From assembly GCF_018861735.1 (NCBI RefSeq), contig NZ_JAHLEB010000045.1, positions 1-42,848 on the forward strand: a stretch of DNA of 42,848 nucleotides. The letters are read 5' to 3'. Position 1 is the stretch's first letter, and the number at the start of each line of letters is the position of its first letter. This stretch comes from Clostridium lacusfryxellense. Lineage in GTDB: Bacteria > Bacillota > Clostridia > Clostridiales > Clostridiaceae. A program made the position numbers and the translations under genes. The notes beneath the pieces are model-generated. The model made no database searches. It saw nothing but the letters and a program-made list of their open reading frames with translations, and was not told where the DNA came from. Shown here piece by piece: positions 24,491 to 34,109 of this stretch.

Positions 24491-26209
24491 ATGGCTATGT
24501 TTTGTTATCAATGTCAAGAAGCAGCAAATTGTACCGGATGTACGGTTAAGGGAGTATGTGGTAAGACTGAAGACCTTGCAAAGGCTCAGGACTTATTAAT
24601 TTATATAACTAAAGGAATATCTATATACAGTGTTCGCGCTAGAGAGAATGGTATAGTTAATAAGGAAGTAGATAACTTCATAATGGAAAGTTTATTTGCA
24701 ACTATAACAAATGCAAATTTTGATAAAAATATATTTATTACAAGAATCAGAAAAGGCCTAAGCTTAAGAGAAGAAGTAAAACAACAACTTGTTAAAGCTG
24801 GAGTTACATTAAGCGATAACGTTGAAAATGCAAGTTGGCTTAAGAAGATATTTAATTCATTTGGATTCGGGAAAGAAGAAGAATTAAACTTACCCGATGC
24901 AGCAGTTTGGTTTTCTAATGATTTAAAAGAATTTGATGAAAAAGCAGGAAAAGTTGGCGTTCTTTCAACGCAGAATGAGGATGTAAGATCTTTGAGAGAA
25001 CTACTTATTTACGGAATTAAGGGAATGGCTGCATATGTTAAACATGCAAATAACCTTGGATATGATGACGAAGGTCTTCATGCCTTCACTCAAAAGGGAT
25101 TAGCTTCTACTTTAGACGATACTTTAAGTGTTGATGAACTTGTAGCCTTAGTTCTTGAGTGTGGTAAATACGGAGTTGATGCAATGGCATTGCTGGACAA
25201 AGCTAACACTACAAGTTACGGAAATCCTGAAATATCAAAAGTTAATATAGGAGTTCAAACTAATCCTGGAATATTAATCAGTGGACATGATTTAAAAGAT
25301 ATGGAAGAGTTATTAAAACAAACTGAAGGAACAGGAATAGATATTTATACTCATAGTGAAATGCTTCCTGCTAATTATTATCCTGCATTTAAAAAGTACA
25401 AGCACTTAGTAGGTAATTACGGAAATGCATGGTGGAAACAAAACCAGGAGTTTGAAAGCTTTAACGGACCAATACTTATGACTACAAACTGTATTGTAAC
25501 TCCAAAAGCGTCTTATAAAGATAGAATATACACTACTGGAGTAACAGGTTTTGAAGGTGTTAAGCATATCGTCGACGGAATAAATGGAAAAGCAAAAGAC
25601 TTCTCTGCTATAATTAAACAAGCTAAAAAATGCTCATCACCTAAGGAAATTGAAAAAGGTGAAATAGTAGGAGGTTTTGCTCATAACCAAGTAATAGCTC
25701 TTGCAGATAAGATTGTAGATGCTGTTAAATCTGGAGCAATAAAGAGATTCTTTGTAATGGCAGGTTGCGATGGTAGAATGAAGAGCCGTGATTACTACAC
25801 TGAATTTGCCGAGAAATTGCCAAAGGATGCAGTTATACTTACAGCTGGTTGCGCAAAATATAAATATAATAAATTAAATTTAGGTGATATTGGTGGAATC
25901 CCAAGAGTATTAGATGCTGGTCAATGTAATGATTCTTACTCATTAGTAGTAATAGCACTTAAACTAAAAGAAGTATTTGAATTAGAAGATATAAATGAAC
26001 TTCCTATTTCGTATAATATTGCATGGTATGAGCAAAAAGCAGTTATAGTACTACTTGCATTGTTACATTTAGGTGTTAAAAACATTCATTTAGGGCCTAC
26101 TCTTCCTGCATTTTTATCTCCTACCGTAGTAAAAGTATTGGTTGATAACTTCGGTATTGGTGGAATAACTAATGTAGAAGATGATATAAATATGTTTATG
26201 GGCGTTTAA
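24491..26209 (+). CDS. hcp: Hybrid cluster protein 3 (Hcp, divergent)
   Basis: A 572-residue Hcp distinct from Hcp1/2. The cubane motif is C-X2-C-X8-C-X5-C (CYQCQEA...GCTVKGVC), preceded by MAMF. Hybrid-cluster regions: [58 protein letters not shown]. It carries about 24 extra residues, mainly around 115-140 ([18 protein letters not shown]). A GGAGGG ribosome site precedes the ATG. It is on the opposite strand from Hcp1/2 and has a GTAAC-type promoter rather than an FNR-type one, so its expression signal probably differs. Confidence 0.95.
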   Translation: MAMFCYQCQEAANCTGCTVKGVCGKTEDLAKAQDLLIYITKGISIYSVRARENGIVNKEVDNFIMESLFATITNANFDKNIFITRIRKGLSLREEVKQQLVKAGVTLSDNVENASWLKKIFNSFGFGKEEELNLPDAAVWFSNDLKEFDEKAGKVGVLSTQNEDVRSLRELLIYGIKGMAAYVKHANNLGYDDEGLHAFTQKGLASTLDDTLSVDELVALVLECGKYGVDAMALLDKANTTSYGNPEISKVNIGVQTNPGILISGHDLKDMEELLKQTEGTGIDIYTHSEMLPANYYPAFKKYKHLVGNYGNAWWKQNQEFESFNGPILMTTNCIVTPKASYKDRIYTTGVTGFEGVKHIVDGINGKAKDFSAIIKQAKKCSSPKEIEKGEIVGGFAHNQVIALADKIVDAVKSGAIKRFFVMAGCDGRMKSRDYYTEFAEKLPKDAVILTAGCAKYKYNKLNLGDIGGIPRVLDAGQCNDSYSLVVIALKLKEVFELEDINELPISYNIAWYEQKAVIVLLALLHLGVKNIHLGPTLPAFLSPTVVKVLVDNFGIGGITNVEDDINMFMGV

Positions 26210-26216
26210 ATAATCG

Positions 26217-26259
26217 AAGAAAAAGGTATGCGTAGTGTTCTACTGCATACCTTTTTCTT
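26217..26259. terminator. Bidirectional terminator between hcp3 and citrate synthase
   Basis: 26217-26231 pairs with 26245-26259 (15 bp) and an inner GTAG/CTAC stem extends it. A and T runs flank both sides and serve the convergent genes. Confidence 0.9.
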
Positions 26260-26271
26260 GTTTTTATTTTT

Positions 26272-27621
26272 TTATCTATCACTTAACGGAACATAAGTAC
26301 CCTTTTCCGCAACGCCTTTGTATGCAGGTCTAATAATTTTCCCATTGTTTATTATTTCCTCAAGCCTATGAGCACTCCAACCAGCTATCCTTGCTACAGC
26401 AAAAATAGGAGTGTACATCTCAATTGGTATTCCAAGCATACCATATACAAATCCTGAGTAGAAGTCTACGTTTGCACTTACTCCTTTGTATATCTTTCGC
26501 ACACTTGCAATAACTTTAGGTGCTAGTTCTTCTACTTTTGCATAAAGATTATATTCATCCTCTAGACCTTTTGCTTTAGCAAGTCTTGAAACATACTTTT
26601 TAAATATAACTGCCCTTGGATCTGATATAGAATAAACGGCATGACCTATTCCATAGATTAATCCAGATTTATCAAATGCCTCTTTAGTAAGTATTTTTGA
26701 TAAATATTCTTCAATTGCTACTTCATCTGTCCAATCACTAAGTTCTTTTTTCATATCTTCAAACATTTCAATAACTTTTATGTTTGCACCACCATGTTTT
26801 GGCCCTTTTAAAGAACCAAGTGCAGCAGCCATTACTGAATAAGTATCTGACCCAGATGAGGTTATTACATGTGTAACAAATGTGGAGTTATTACCGCCAC
26901 CGTGCTCTGCATGAATTACCAGAGAAAGATCAAGTATTACAGCTTCAAGCTTTGTATATTTACCATCGTCGCGGAGCATGTACAAAATATTTTCAGCCGT
27001 ACCCAAATCTGGGAGCGGACTACGTATAATCAAATTGTTATTGTTATGATAATGCGATAGTGCATGATAACCGTAAACCACTATAAGTGGGAAACAAGCA
27101 ATTAATCTCAAACACTGCTCCAAAACGTTGCTTTGCGAGGTATCATCAGCTTTATCGTCTATGCTATAAAGTGCTAGTATGCTCCTTGCTAATGAGTTCA
27201 TTATATTTTTACTTGGCATTTTTAATATCATATCTCGAACAAAATCATCAGGTAGAGCCCGATATTTAGAAAGTAATTCTTTAAAGTCTTTAAGTTCTTC
27301 AATACTTGGAAGATTTCCAAAAATCAACAAGTAACAAGTTTCTTCAAATCCAAATCGATCTTCTTTAAGAAAACCATCTACTATGCTCTCAATGTTTATG
27401 CCTCTATATGTTAGAGAACCTGCAACTGGAACCATCTTGTTATTTTTAAAAATATATGAATTTACTTGTCCAATTTCTGTTAAACCTACAAGCACTCCAT
27501 GACCATCAATATCTCTAAGGCCCCTCTTAACATCATATTTAGGATATAGCTTTGGGTCTATAAAACTTCTTAATCTTTCAGACATCGTTTTTTCGAACTT
27601 ATTCAATTCCTTGCTACCCAT
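26272..27621 (-). CDS. gltA: Citrate synthase (Si-type)
   Basis: A 449-residue citrate/2-methylcitrate synthase condensing oxaloacetate and acetyl-CoA. The catalytic residues expected from the family are H276 (LKGPKHGGAN), H327 (GIGHAVYSISDPR) and D386 (NVDFYSGFVY). H237 lies in the substrate region IHAEHGGGNNST. A 35-residue N-terminal extension precedes the GLRDIDGHGVLVGLTEIG start of the core. GGGAGGTG precedes the ATG. No aconitase or isocitrate dehydrogenase gene is nearby, so it appears to be a stand-alone gene. It could supply 2-oxoglutarate for glutamate. Confidence 0.93.
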   Translation of the reverse strand: MGSKELNKFEKTMSERLRSFIDPKLYPKYDVKRGLRDIDGHGVLVGLTEIGQVNSYIFKNNKMVPVAGSLTYRGINIESIVDGFLKEDRFGFEETCYLLIFGNLPSIEELKDFKELLSKYRALPDDFVRDMILKMPSKNIMNSLARSILALYSIDDKADDTSQSNVLEQCLRLIACFPLIVVYGYHALSHYHNNNNLIIRSPLPDLGTAENILYMLRDDGKYTKLEAVILDLSLVIHAEHGGGNNSTFVTHVITSSGSDTYSVMAAALGSLKGPKHGGANIKVIEMFEDMKKELSDWTDEVAIEEYLSKILTKEAFDKSGLIYGIGHAVYSISDPRAVIFKKYVSRLAKAKGLEDEYNLYAKVEELAPKVIASVRKIYKGVSANVDFYSGFVYGMLGIPIEMYTPIFAVARIAGWSAHRLEEIINNGKIIRPAYKGVAEKGTYVPLSDR

Positions 27622-27956
27622 TATATTACACCTCCCAAAATAGTTGTTAACTTTTAAATCATTGCTTATATCAATCCATTTATACTGGAATTAAATCCTA
27701 CTATTACATTCACTAATTAAAGAAATTCTATAAATTCTACATCTAGTATACCACATAGTTATATATTTTTTACAATAACTTCTAATTACACAAAATGTAA
27801 TATTTTCATTATATATATTTTTTCTAGTAGGTTTTTGTTTATTTTCATTAATATATAATATATAATATATAATATAAAAGTGTAAAACACAAAATAAATG
27901 TGAACAATCCAATAAATTACTTATGTTTACTCTAATAATAAAAGGAGTTGCCCTAG
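27622..27956. other. Divergent promoter region between citrate synthase and amylase
   Basis: A 335-bp AT-rich gap without a convincing gene. It holds an ATATAAT-type microsatellite near 27851-27880 and the short inverted repeat ATTACA-CAAAA-TGTAAT near 27785. Promoters for both genes must lie here but cannot be assigned with confidence. Confidence 0.5.
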
Positions 27957-29384
27957 ATGAATAAAACTATAATGCAATTTTTCGAATGGAATTTGCCTCC
28001 TGATGGAGGACACTGGAATTTTTTAAAGGATCAAAGTAAAGCCTTAAGTGAAGCAGGTATAAATACTCTTTGGCTGCCACCAGCATATAAAGGTGCAGGT
28101 GGAAGCAAGGATGTCGGTTATGCTGTTTATGATTTATATGATCTTGGTGAATTTGACCAAAAAGGAAGCGTTAGAACTAAATATGGTACAAAAGATGAAT
28201 ACATAAATGCAATAACCGAGGCTCAAAAAAATGATATTCAGATATTAGCTGATATAGTACTTAACCACAAAGGCGGAGCCGATAATACTGAATGGGTAAA
28301 AGTGGCTAAAGTAGATCCAAAAGATCGAAACAATAAAATTTCTAATGAATACGATATAAAAGCTTGGACAAAGTTTAACTTCTCTGGAAGGAATAATAAG
28401 TACTCTGACTTTAAATGGGGATTTGAAAATTTTGATGGGGTAGATTGGGATGAAAATAAAAAAGAAAGTGCTATATTTGAATTTACTGGTATTGGTAAGA
28501 GCTGGGATGAAGGGGTAGATGATGAAAATGGAAACTATGATTATCTTATGCTTACAAATATAGATGTTAGTTCACCTGTAGTATATGATGAGCTCTTAAG
28601 GTGGTCATTGTGGTACATCAATATAGCTAACCTTGATGGATTTAGATTTGATGCAGTGAAACATATATCATTTGAATTTATCACAAAACTCATTAATGAC
28701 ATAAGAGATATTACTAATAAAGAACTTTTTACAGTAGGGGAATATTGGCATACTGATCTTAATGTTTTAAAAAAATACGTTGAGGATACTAACCATACGT
28801 TAAATGTTTTTGATGTACCACTCCACTATAATTTTGTGAGGGCTAAAAATGAAAAAGAAAGCTATGATTTAAGGGGGTTAATGTCAAATACATTAATAAG
28901 TTGTTACCCTGAAAACTCAGTAACATTTGTGGACAACCATGATACCCAACCTGGTCAATCCCTTGAGTCTTGGGTAGACAACTCATTTAAATTACAAGCT
29001 TATACTTTCATACTTACAAGGCAAGAAGGCATACCTTGTGTTTTCTTTGGAGATTATTATGGCCTTCCAAATAATGATATAGCTCCATTAAAAGATCAAC
29101 TAGGTGAATTATTAAAAGCTAGGAGAGATTTTGCTTATGGGACTCAGCATGATTACTTTGATGAAGCACATATTGTGGGTTGGACAAGAGAAAATGGACT
29201 AGCTGCCTTAATATCTAATGCAAATGATGGTGGTTTAAAGAAGATGTTTGTTGGAGAAAATCTCTCTGGTAAGACCTTTGTAGACATAACTGGTAATGTT
29301 TCTGGCGAAATCCAAATAGGCCAAGATGGTAATGGTGATTTCAAGGTTAATGGGAATTCATATTCAGTATGGTGTATTATTTAA
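27957..29384 (+). CDS. Cytoplasmic alpha-amylase (GH13, amylase type 5-like)
   Basis: A 475-residue alpha-1,4-glucan hydrolase with no signal peptide. Catalytic residues are D232 (GFRFDAVKH, nucleophile), E262 (TVGEYWH, acid/base) and D329 (FVDNHDTQ). These numbers are one off from the classical Bacillus licheniformis enzyme (D231/E261/D328), so the N-terminus and start are very well placed. The motif MQFFEWNLPPDGGHW is typical of the intracellular/liquefying amylases. It probably degrades cytoplasmic glycogen or maltodextrin, such as storage granulose. AAAGGAG precedes the ATG. It forms a single-gene unit with a 22-bp terminator. Confidence 0.94.
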   Translation: MNKTIMQFFEWNLPPDGGHWNFLKDQSKALSEAGINTLWLPPAYKGAGGSKDVGYAVYDLYDLGEFDQKGSVRTKYGTKDEYINAITEAQKNDIQILADIVLNHKGGADNTEWVKVAKVDPKDRNNKISNEYDIKAWTKFNFSGRNNKYSDFKWGFENFDGVDWDENKKESAIFEFTGIGKSWDEGVDDENGNYDYLMLTNIDVSSPVVYDELLRWSLWYINIANLDGFRFDAVKHISFEFITKLINDIRDITNKELFTVGEYWHTDLNVLKKYVEDTNHTLNVFDVPLHYNFVRAKNEKESYDLRGLMSNTLISCYPENSVTFVDNHDTQPGQSLESWVDNSFKLQAYTFILTRQEGIPCVFFGDYYGLPNNDIAPLKDQLGELLKARRDFAYGTQHDYFDEAHIVGWTRENGLAALISNANDGGLKKMFVGENLSGKTFVDITGNVSGEIQIGQDGNGDFKVNGNSYSVWCII

Positions 29385-29438
29385 AGCTATTTATTTCTTG
29401 ATATGATTCTCAAATACTAATACTAATAAAATAGTACT

Positions 29439-29487
29439 TATAAAAAAACAGTATTAATATTTAAGATATTAATGCTGTTTTTTTATA
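29439..29487. terminator. Strong terminator after amylase, also used by the M20 peptidase gene
   Basis: A 22-bp stem pairs 29439-29460 with 29466-29487. The single imperfect pair is U-G in plus-strand RNA. T runs flank both sides. Confidence 0.9.
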
Positions 29488-29507
29488 ATATTTAGATAAC
29501 ATATACA

Positions 29508-30731
29508 CTACATTTCATCAACAAGCACCTTAACCAAAAAGTCATAGATAATATCCGCTGTTTTAACAATAGAACTTATAGTAGCATATTCATCAGCACC
29601 ATGAATATTTTCACCTTCTGCTCCAAAAATAACTGCCGGCACATTTAGCCTTGAACCTAAGTGATTGAAATCACCAATGCTTTGAAAATAAGAAATACTC
29701 GCCTCACAATCACAAACATCCTTTATTGATTCTAAAAATGTAGCAACAAAATGGTTTTGTTTTGGCACTAAATATGGCATGTATCCCCTACTTCCAGCAG
29801 TAGGCGCGTCTCTGAAAGATATTTGAAATGTACTTTTTATACTTGTTTTTTTAATCGTATCCACAATATAATTTTCTATTGTTTTTTCATTCTCGCCCAT
29901 GACAACGTGCCAAAACAGTTTAACTTTAGCATAATCTGGAACACTACATGCACCACCATCACTCTCTACAGCAATTACACATGCAACACCCTTTCCTAAA
30001 AATTCACCTTCAATATAATCAATTTTTTCTAGTTCACACATAAATTTTCCAGCATCAACTGCCGCATTAACACCTGAAGATGGCATTGCTGCATGGGCAG
30101 CTTTGCCGAAAAATTCAACTTCAAGTCCATATCCACCTCTAGCACCAAGAGATACATCTGGAAAAGATCTATTATTAAACCCTGCACTTGGCTCGGCACT
30201 TATTATAAAATCCACGTCTTTAAGTAATCCCTCTTCAATTAATGCATTTGTTCCAAGTCCATAAGGACCTTCCTCATCTGAAACAAAAGTTGCAATAATT
30301 TTCCCATGAAACTTTTTGTTAAGTTCATGAAATTTCTTCATAGCAAGCATTGTTGCACAACAACCTGATTTCATGTCAAGAGCGCCAATGCCGTATATCT
30401 TATCCCCCTCTACCAATCCTTCATAGGGATCTTTAGTCCACCCATTACACAGATTAACAGTATCCATATGTCCATTAATACAGATGATTGGCCCATCACT
30501 ATTACCGCTAATTTCACATATAACATTTTTACCCTTAAAATTAGTGATTTTCGATTCATAATATTCATGAATGAATGCTTTAATACCGATTTTATTAAAC
30601 CATAGGTATGTAAAATCCAAAATAGCAGCTTCATGAAAATATGGACTAGGGCTTGATATCAAGTTCTTCATTAATTCAATCACTTCATTTGGGTTGATAT
30701 TTTCCTGTATTTCAAACTTAGGCTCAAGCAT
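29508..30731 (-). CDS. M20 family zinc peptidase/deacylase (ArgE/DapE/YgeY-like)
   Basis: A 407-residue M20 metallohydrolase. Zinc and catalytic residues expected for the family: H88 and D90 (NGHMDTV), D119 (GALDMKSG), E153/E154 (SDEEGPYG), E180 (SAEPS) and H377 (IHGADEY). The dimerisation (lid) domain lies around 195-300. Family members hydrolyse N-acyl amino acids or small peptides; the YgeY/SsnA-type selenium-linked clade is a possibility suggested by similarity of layout but is not proven. The ribosome site is only a weak AGAGGA-like stretch. No operon partner is evident. Confidence 0.8.
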   Translation of the reverse strand: MLEPKFEIQENINPNEVIELMKNLISSPSPYFHEAAILDFTYLWFNKIGIKAFIHEYYESKITNFKGKNVICEISGNSDGPIICINGHMDTVNLCNGWTKDPYEGLVEGDKIYGIGALDMKSGCCATMLAMKKFHELNKKFHGKIIATFVSDEEGPYGLGTNALIEEGLLKDVDFIISAEPSAGFNNRSFPDVSLGARGGYGLEVEFFGKAAHAAMPSSGVNAAVDAGKFMCELEKIDYIEGEFLGKGVACVIAVESDGGACSVPDYAKVKLFWHVVMGENEKTIENYIVDTIKKTSIKSTFQISFRDAPTAGSRGYMPYLVPKQNHFVATFLESIKDVCDCEASISYFQSIGDFNHLGSRLNVPAVIFGAEGENIHGADEYATISSIVKTADIIYDFLVKVLVDEM

Positions 30732-30821
30732 TTTTCTTCTCTTCCTCTCTAACTATAAATAGACCAGTATAACATTATATAAATATTATATCATATTAAT
30801 ATTTTGTTTTTTATATATAAA

Positions 30822-30858
30822 AATAACTGGTAAGATTTTTTAAATCTTACCAGCTATT
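30822..30858 (-). terminator. Terminator of the L,D-transpeptidase gene
   Basis: 30822-30837 pairs with 30843-30858 (16 bp with one mismatch) and minus-strand RNA then enters a T-rich stretch. Confidence 0.85.
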
Positions 30859-30877
30859 AAGATATAGAACTAAGTCA

Positions 30878-31495
30878 TTAAACAGCATTCCCAGTAACTA
30901 CATCCGCCCCTTCTGGAATTGTTTCATAAAACCAAAATGCATCATCTACTGATAATCTTATACAACCGTGCGATGCTTTCTTCCCTATCATATCAGCCTG
31001 AGTAGCTATTATTTGACCATCTTCTCCCGTGGGAACAGAATGGAACAAATATTCTGCGCCACTAAACCCTACCCAATATCTTGCACCTTCTTTATATTTA
31101 TTACTATAAAACGATTGACCATAGTAGCTATTTATTTTATAATTATCAATTGGTGTATCTGAGTCTACCCCTGCTAATCCTGTAGAACAATCCATTATTC
31201 TAATTTCAATACCATTCTTATAAACATATACCTTTTGTTCTCTTATTGCTACTTTAACTAGATATTTATCTCTCCCAGCTTTTGCTCTCACAGGATCTTC
31301 AATTGGAAATATGTACTGCATATTTTTTATTCTTGCGTCCAATGCAGCCTTGTTATCTTCTTTATTATTACCTGATTGACTCTGATAAAACTTTTCACTT
31401 GACTGTTTTTGATAATTAATCGATTTTTTATTATCAGAGTGTGCCCCTACTAGAATACATGTTACGAGCACCGCTATAACTCCTATCTTCCTCAT
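30878..31495 (-). CDS. L,D-transpeptidase (YkuD domain), exported
   Basis: A 205-residue exported peptidoglycan cross-linking enzyme. Residues 1-20 form a signal peptide (MRKIGVIAVLVTCILVGAHS). The catalytic domain has H152 (YLFHSVP) and the active-site motif S175-H-G-C178-IRLS. This family forms 3-3 cross-links in the cell wall. The start at 31495 has GGAGGG 7 bp upstream; a longer frame to 31558 lies before that site. The VTC in the signal peptide does not fit a lipobox. It is a single-gene unit. Confidence 0.9.
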   Translation of the reverse strand: MRKIGVIAVLVTCILVGAHSDNKKSINYQKQSSEKFYQSQSGNNKEDNKAALDARIKNMQYIFPIEDPVRAKAGRDKYLVKVAIREQKVYVYKNGIEIRIMDCSTGLAGVDSDTPIDNYKINSYYGQSFYSNKYKEGARYWVGFSGAEYLFHSVPTGEDGQIIATQADMIGKKASHGCIRLSVDDAFWFYETIPEGADVVTGNAV

Positions 31496-31503
31496 AATAA
31501 CCC

Positions 31504-31577
31504 TCCAAATTCGTAAAATAAAAATGACTATATGTATAGTATTGACATAAATGTACATTTAGTTTCCGAATTTGGAA
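31504..31577 (-). promoter_or_regulatory. Separated inverted repeat upstream of the L,D-transpeptidase gene
   Basis: CCAAATTCG near 31504-31512 and CGAATTTGG near 31567-31575 form a 9-bp inverted repeat about 54 bp apart. Between them lie -10-like TATACA/TATAGT sequences on the minus strand. It may be an operator pair or a looping site; not proven. Confidence 0.35.
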
Positions 31578-31677
31578 ATTTTTTTTGATTTTCATAGTAA
31601 AAAAGAACCCATAAACTAAACACAATTTTGTGCCTAGTCTACAAGCTCTAATTAAATACTTTCTATTTGTTTACATG

Positions 31678-33159
31678 TTATTTAAAAGGATTTTCTGATT
31701 TATAAAGCATTCCTTTTGGTTGATTAAATCCTAATTCTTTTACACCTAAATATTTAAATAAATTGTAAATTGCTTTTCCATAATGTCCAAATGCAACAGC
31801 GCCATGATGTGGATATTTCTTTTCAATTAATACATGACGATAAAATCTTGCCATTTCAGGAATTGCAAAAATACCAATAGATCCAAATGAACGAGTTGCA
31901 ACTGGTAGTACTTCACCCTCTGCTACATATGCTGTTAATTCTGCTTCTGCATTACTTTGTAAACGGAAGAATGTTATCTCTCCAGGAATAATATCTCCTT
32001 CAAGTGTTCCACGAGTTATGTTTGGTTCTACATTAGGCTCTAATGATCTTGCCATAATTTTTTGGTTTTTCATAGTACCAGTAGTTAATTTACAAGCTGC
32101 TGTGTTTCCACAATGAAAGCCCATAAATGTATCTTTAATTGTATAATCAAATTTACCTTTAATTTCGCAGTTATACATGTCAGCAGGAACTGAATTATTA
32201 ATATCAAGTAATGTTACAACATCTTGTGTTATGCAAGTTCCTATATATTCACTTAAAGCGCCATAAATATCAACTTCGCATGCTACAGGAATTCCCATTG
32301 CTGTAAGTCTACTATTTACATAACAAGGTACAAATCCAAATTGTGTTTGGAATGATGGCCAACATTTATTAGCAAAAACAACAAACTCTCTAGAGCCCTT
32401 ATGTGCCTCCATCCAGTCAAGTAATGTAATTTCATATTGCGCAAGTTTTGGAAGTATACCTGGCATTTTATTTCCTTCACCTAATTCTTTTTCCATGCTA
32501 GCTATGACCTCTGGGATTCTTGAATCATTAGCATGTTCATTAAATGCTGCATATAAATCTAATTCTGAATTTTCCTCAATTTCAACACCTAAATTATATA
32601 ATTGTTTAATTGGTGCATTACATGCTAAAAAGTCTTGTGGACGAGGTCCGAAAGAAATTATTTTTAAATTTTCAAGTCCAAGTATTGACGTAGCCACCGG
32701 TACAAATTCTGATATCATATCAGCAACTTCACTAGCTGTTCCAACAGGATATTCAGGGATAAATGCCTTTATATTGCGTAATGCTAAATTGTAGCTAGCG
32801 TTTAACATTCCACAATAAGCATCTCCACGTCCATTCATTAAGTTATCTCCACTTTCTTCTGACGCCGCAACAAACATTACTGGTCCATCAAATTGTTTTG
32901 CAAGTAGTGTTTCTGAAATTTCAGGTCCAAAATTTCCAAGGTATATTACTAATGCATTTACACCCGCTTCTTTAACTTCTTTTAATGCTTTTAACATATG
33001 GGTTTCATTTTCCACTGTAGTCAAACATTCAAATATATTTGCATTAAACTCCTTATAAGATTTTACTACAGCTTTTCTACGATTAGCAGATAACTCCATT
33101 GGAAAACAATCTCTACTAACTGCAACAATTCCTAATTTTAATTGTGGTAAATTTATCAT
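31678..33159 (-). CDS. L-fucose/L-arabinose isomerase family protein
   Basis: A 493-residue protein with the fold and motifs of the FucI/AraA-related isomerases: LGIVAVSRDCFP, an IFEC-T-E stretch and substrate-region NKCWPSFQTQFGFVPCYVNSRL. The C-terminal domain has MGFHCGNTAACKL and ITFFRLQSNAEAELTAYVAEGE. These enzymes interconvert aldoses and ketoses using a divalent metal. The exact sugar cannot be set; it is unusual for AraA itself. It lies 48 bp after the DUF4867 gene and the two appear to form one operon. The nearby arabinoside-uptake operon suggests a linked sugar pathway, but they are far apart. Confidence 0.85.
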   Translation of the reverse strand: MINLPQLKLGIVAVSRDCFPMELSANRRKAVVKSYKEFNANIFECLTTVENETHMLKALKEVKEAGVNALVIYLGNFGPEISETLLAKQFDGPVMFVAASEESGDNLMNGRGDAYCGMLNASYNLALRNIKAFIPEYPVGTASEVADMISEFVPVATSILGLENLKIISFGPRPQDFLACNAPIKQLYNLGVEIEENSELDLYAAFNEHANDSRIPEVIASMEKELGEGNKMPGILPKLAQYEITLLDWMEAHKGSREFVVFANKCWPSFQTQFGFVPCYVNSRLTAMGIPVACEVDIYGALSEYIGTCITQDVVTLLDINNSVPADMYNCEIKGKFDYTIKDTFMGFHCGNTAACKLTTGTMKNQKIMARSLEPNVEPNITRGTLEGDIIPGEITFFRLQSNAEAELTAYVAEGEVLPVATRSFGSIGIFAIPEMARFYRHVLIEKKYPHHGAVAFGHYGKAIYNLFKYLGVKELGFNQPKGMLYKSENPFK

Positions 33160-33206
33160 TTTAATTCCTCCGATTTATTATAAAAATTATTTTATTTGTT
33201 AATTTT

Positions 33207-33839
33207 TTATTTTACTGATATATTTTGTCCTTTTAGTCCTATAAATGCTCCCTTAGTACCTAAATCAGTATCACTATGACCAATTAACCATTTGTTTCTA
33301 GCAAATAATAGTGCATCCTCACCAGATTTATTAATTTTGCTTTCAAGAGCTAAATTAGTGTCTCTTGGCAGCACAACTACGCATTTAAAACCATTTTCGT
33401 TAGCATTACAAGGTGCATAATGAAGTGTAGTTGCATAAACCTCTATTATACAACCTGATGGAATTAAAAAGGCTTCTATTTTTGAAGTATCATACGAGTA
33501 ATCTTCATGAATATCTTGTTGAGACCCTACAAGTAATATAAGATCAGTTACTGCAACATTTATTTCGGATGAACGATGATATTCAACTGCATTAAGCAAA
33601 TAATTATTACCATTACAATATCCTATTTGAATTGGTAGTTCGCCAAATTCTCTAATTCTTAATTCCTCAGCAATTTCTATATTTTCTAATTCTTTAATTG
33701 ATGGTTCATAGACTACATCGCTAGGCAATGGTGTTGCTTTCATCTTTTCAATTAACTCTAAACAATCATAATTTTTTAAAACTTGTCCATATTTTTTAAA
33801 CTTAATATCTGTAACTTTATTAATAATCACATTTACCAT
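33207..33839 (-). CDS. DUF4867 family protein (cupin-like partner of sugar isomerase)
   Basis: A 210-residue protein recognised as DUF4867, a cupin-type family frequently adjacent to FucI/AraA-like isomerases. The central region (PIQIGYCNGNNYLLNAVEYHRSSEINVAVTDLILLVGSQQDI...GCIIEVYATTLHYAPC) looks like a double-stranded beta-helix with His in YHRS and LHYAPC as possible metal ligands. It probably acts on the same sugar, perhaps as an epimerase or mutarotase, but that is inference. GGAAGG lies almost directly before the ATG at 33839; a GTG at codon 4 would have better spacing. Confidence 0.75.
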   Translation of the reverse strand: MVNVIINKVTDIKFKKYGQVLKNYDCLELIEKMKATPLPSDVVYEPSIKELENIEIAEELRIREFGELPIQIGYCNGNNYLLNAVEYHRSSEINVAVTDLILLVGSQQDIHEDYSYDTSKIEAFLIPSGCIIEVYATTLHYAPCNANENGFKCVVVLPRDTNLALESKINKSGEDALLFARNKWLIGHSDTDLGTKGAFIGLKGQNISVK

Positions 33840-34109
33840 CCTTCCTTTAAGTATTTAGATAAAACATTAAAAATCTTTTTAAAATCACTTTAATAAGTCT
33901 ATTCTACATCTTAATTACACTTTCTTCAATGCATTTTTGTAAACTTTTTCATTTTATTTAAAATATCTTCTAGATTAATATTTTCACTTACAAAAATACC
34001 ATTTTAATTAGCCTTAATTATATGAATATCTTAATTTTAAAAATGAATAATTGCATGACTTCGTGCTCAAACTAAATATATATCTAGTAAATATAAGGAT
34101 GTGGTTTCT
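33840..34109. other. Divergent intergenic region
   Basis: A 270-bp AT-rich gap that must hold the promoters of the isomerase operon and of the AI-2E permease. No confident element could be assigned. Confidence 0.4.

Noticed and set aside
27644-27661. Rex-type redox operator upstream of citrate synthase
   Set aside because: TTGTTAA matches one half of the Rex site, but the second half differs at three of seven positions.
27691-27912. Minus-strand 73-codon ORF between citrate synthase and amylase
   Set aside because: Composition is that of AT-rich noncoding DNA (Tyr/Ile/Asn-rich), with no ribosome site, and it covers the amylase promoter region.
31621-31632. Palindrome CACAATTTTGTG as terminator of the isomerase operon
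   Set aside because: The stem is only about five pairs and the U-rich stretch begins some 17 nt later, so it is too weak to call.
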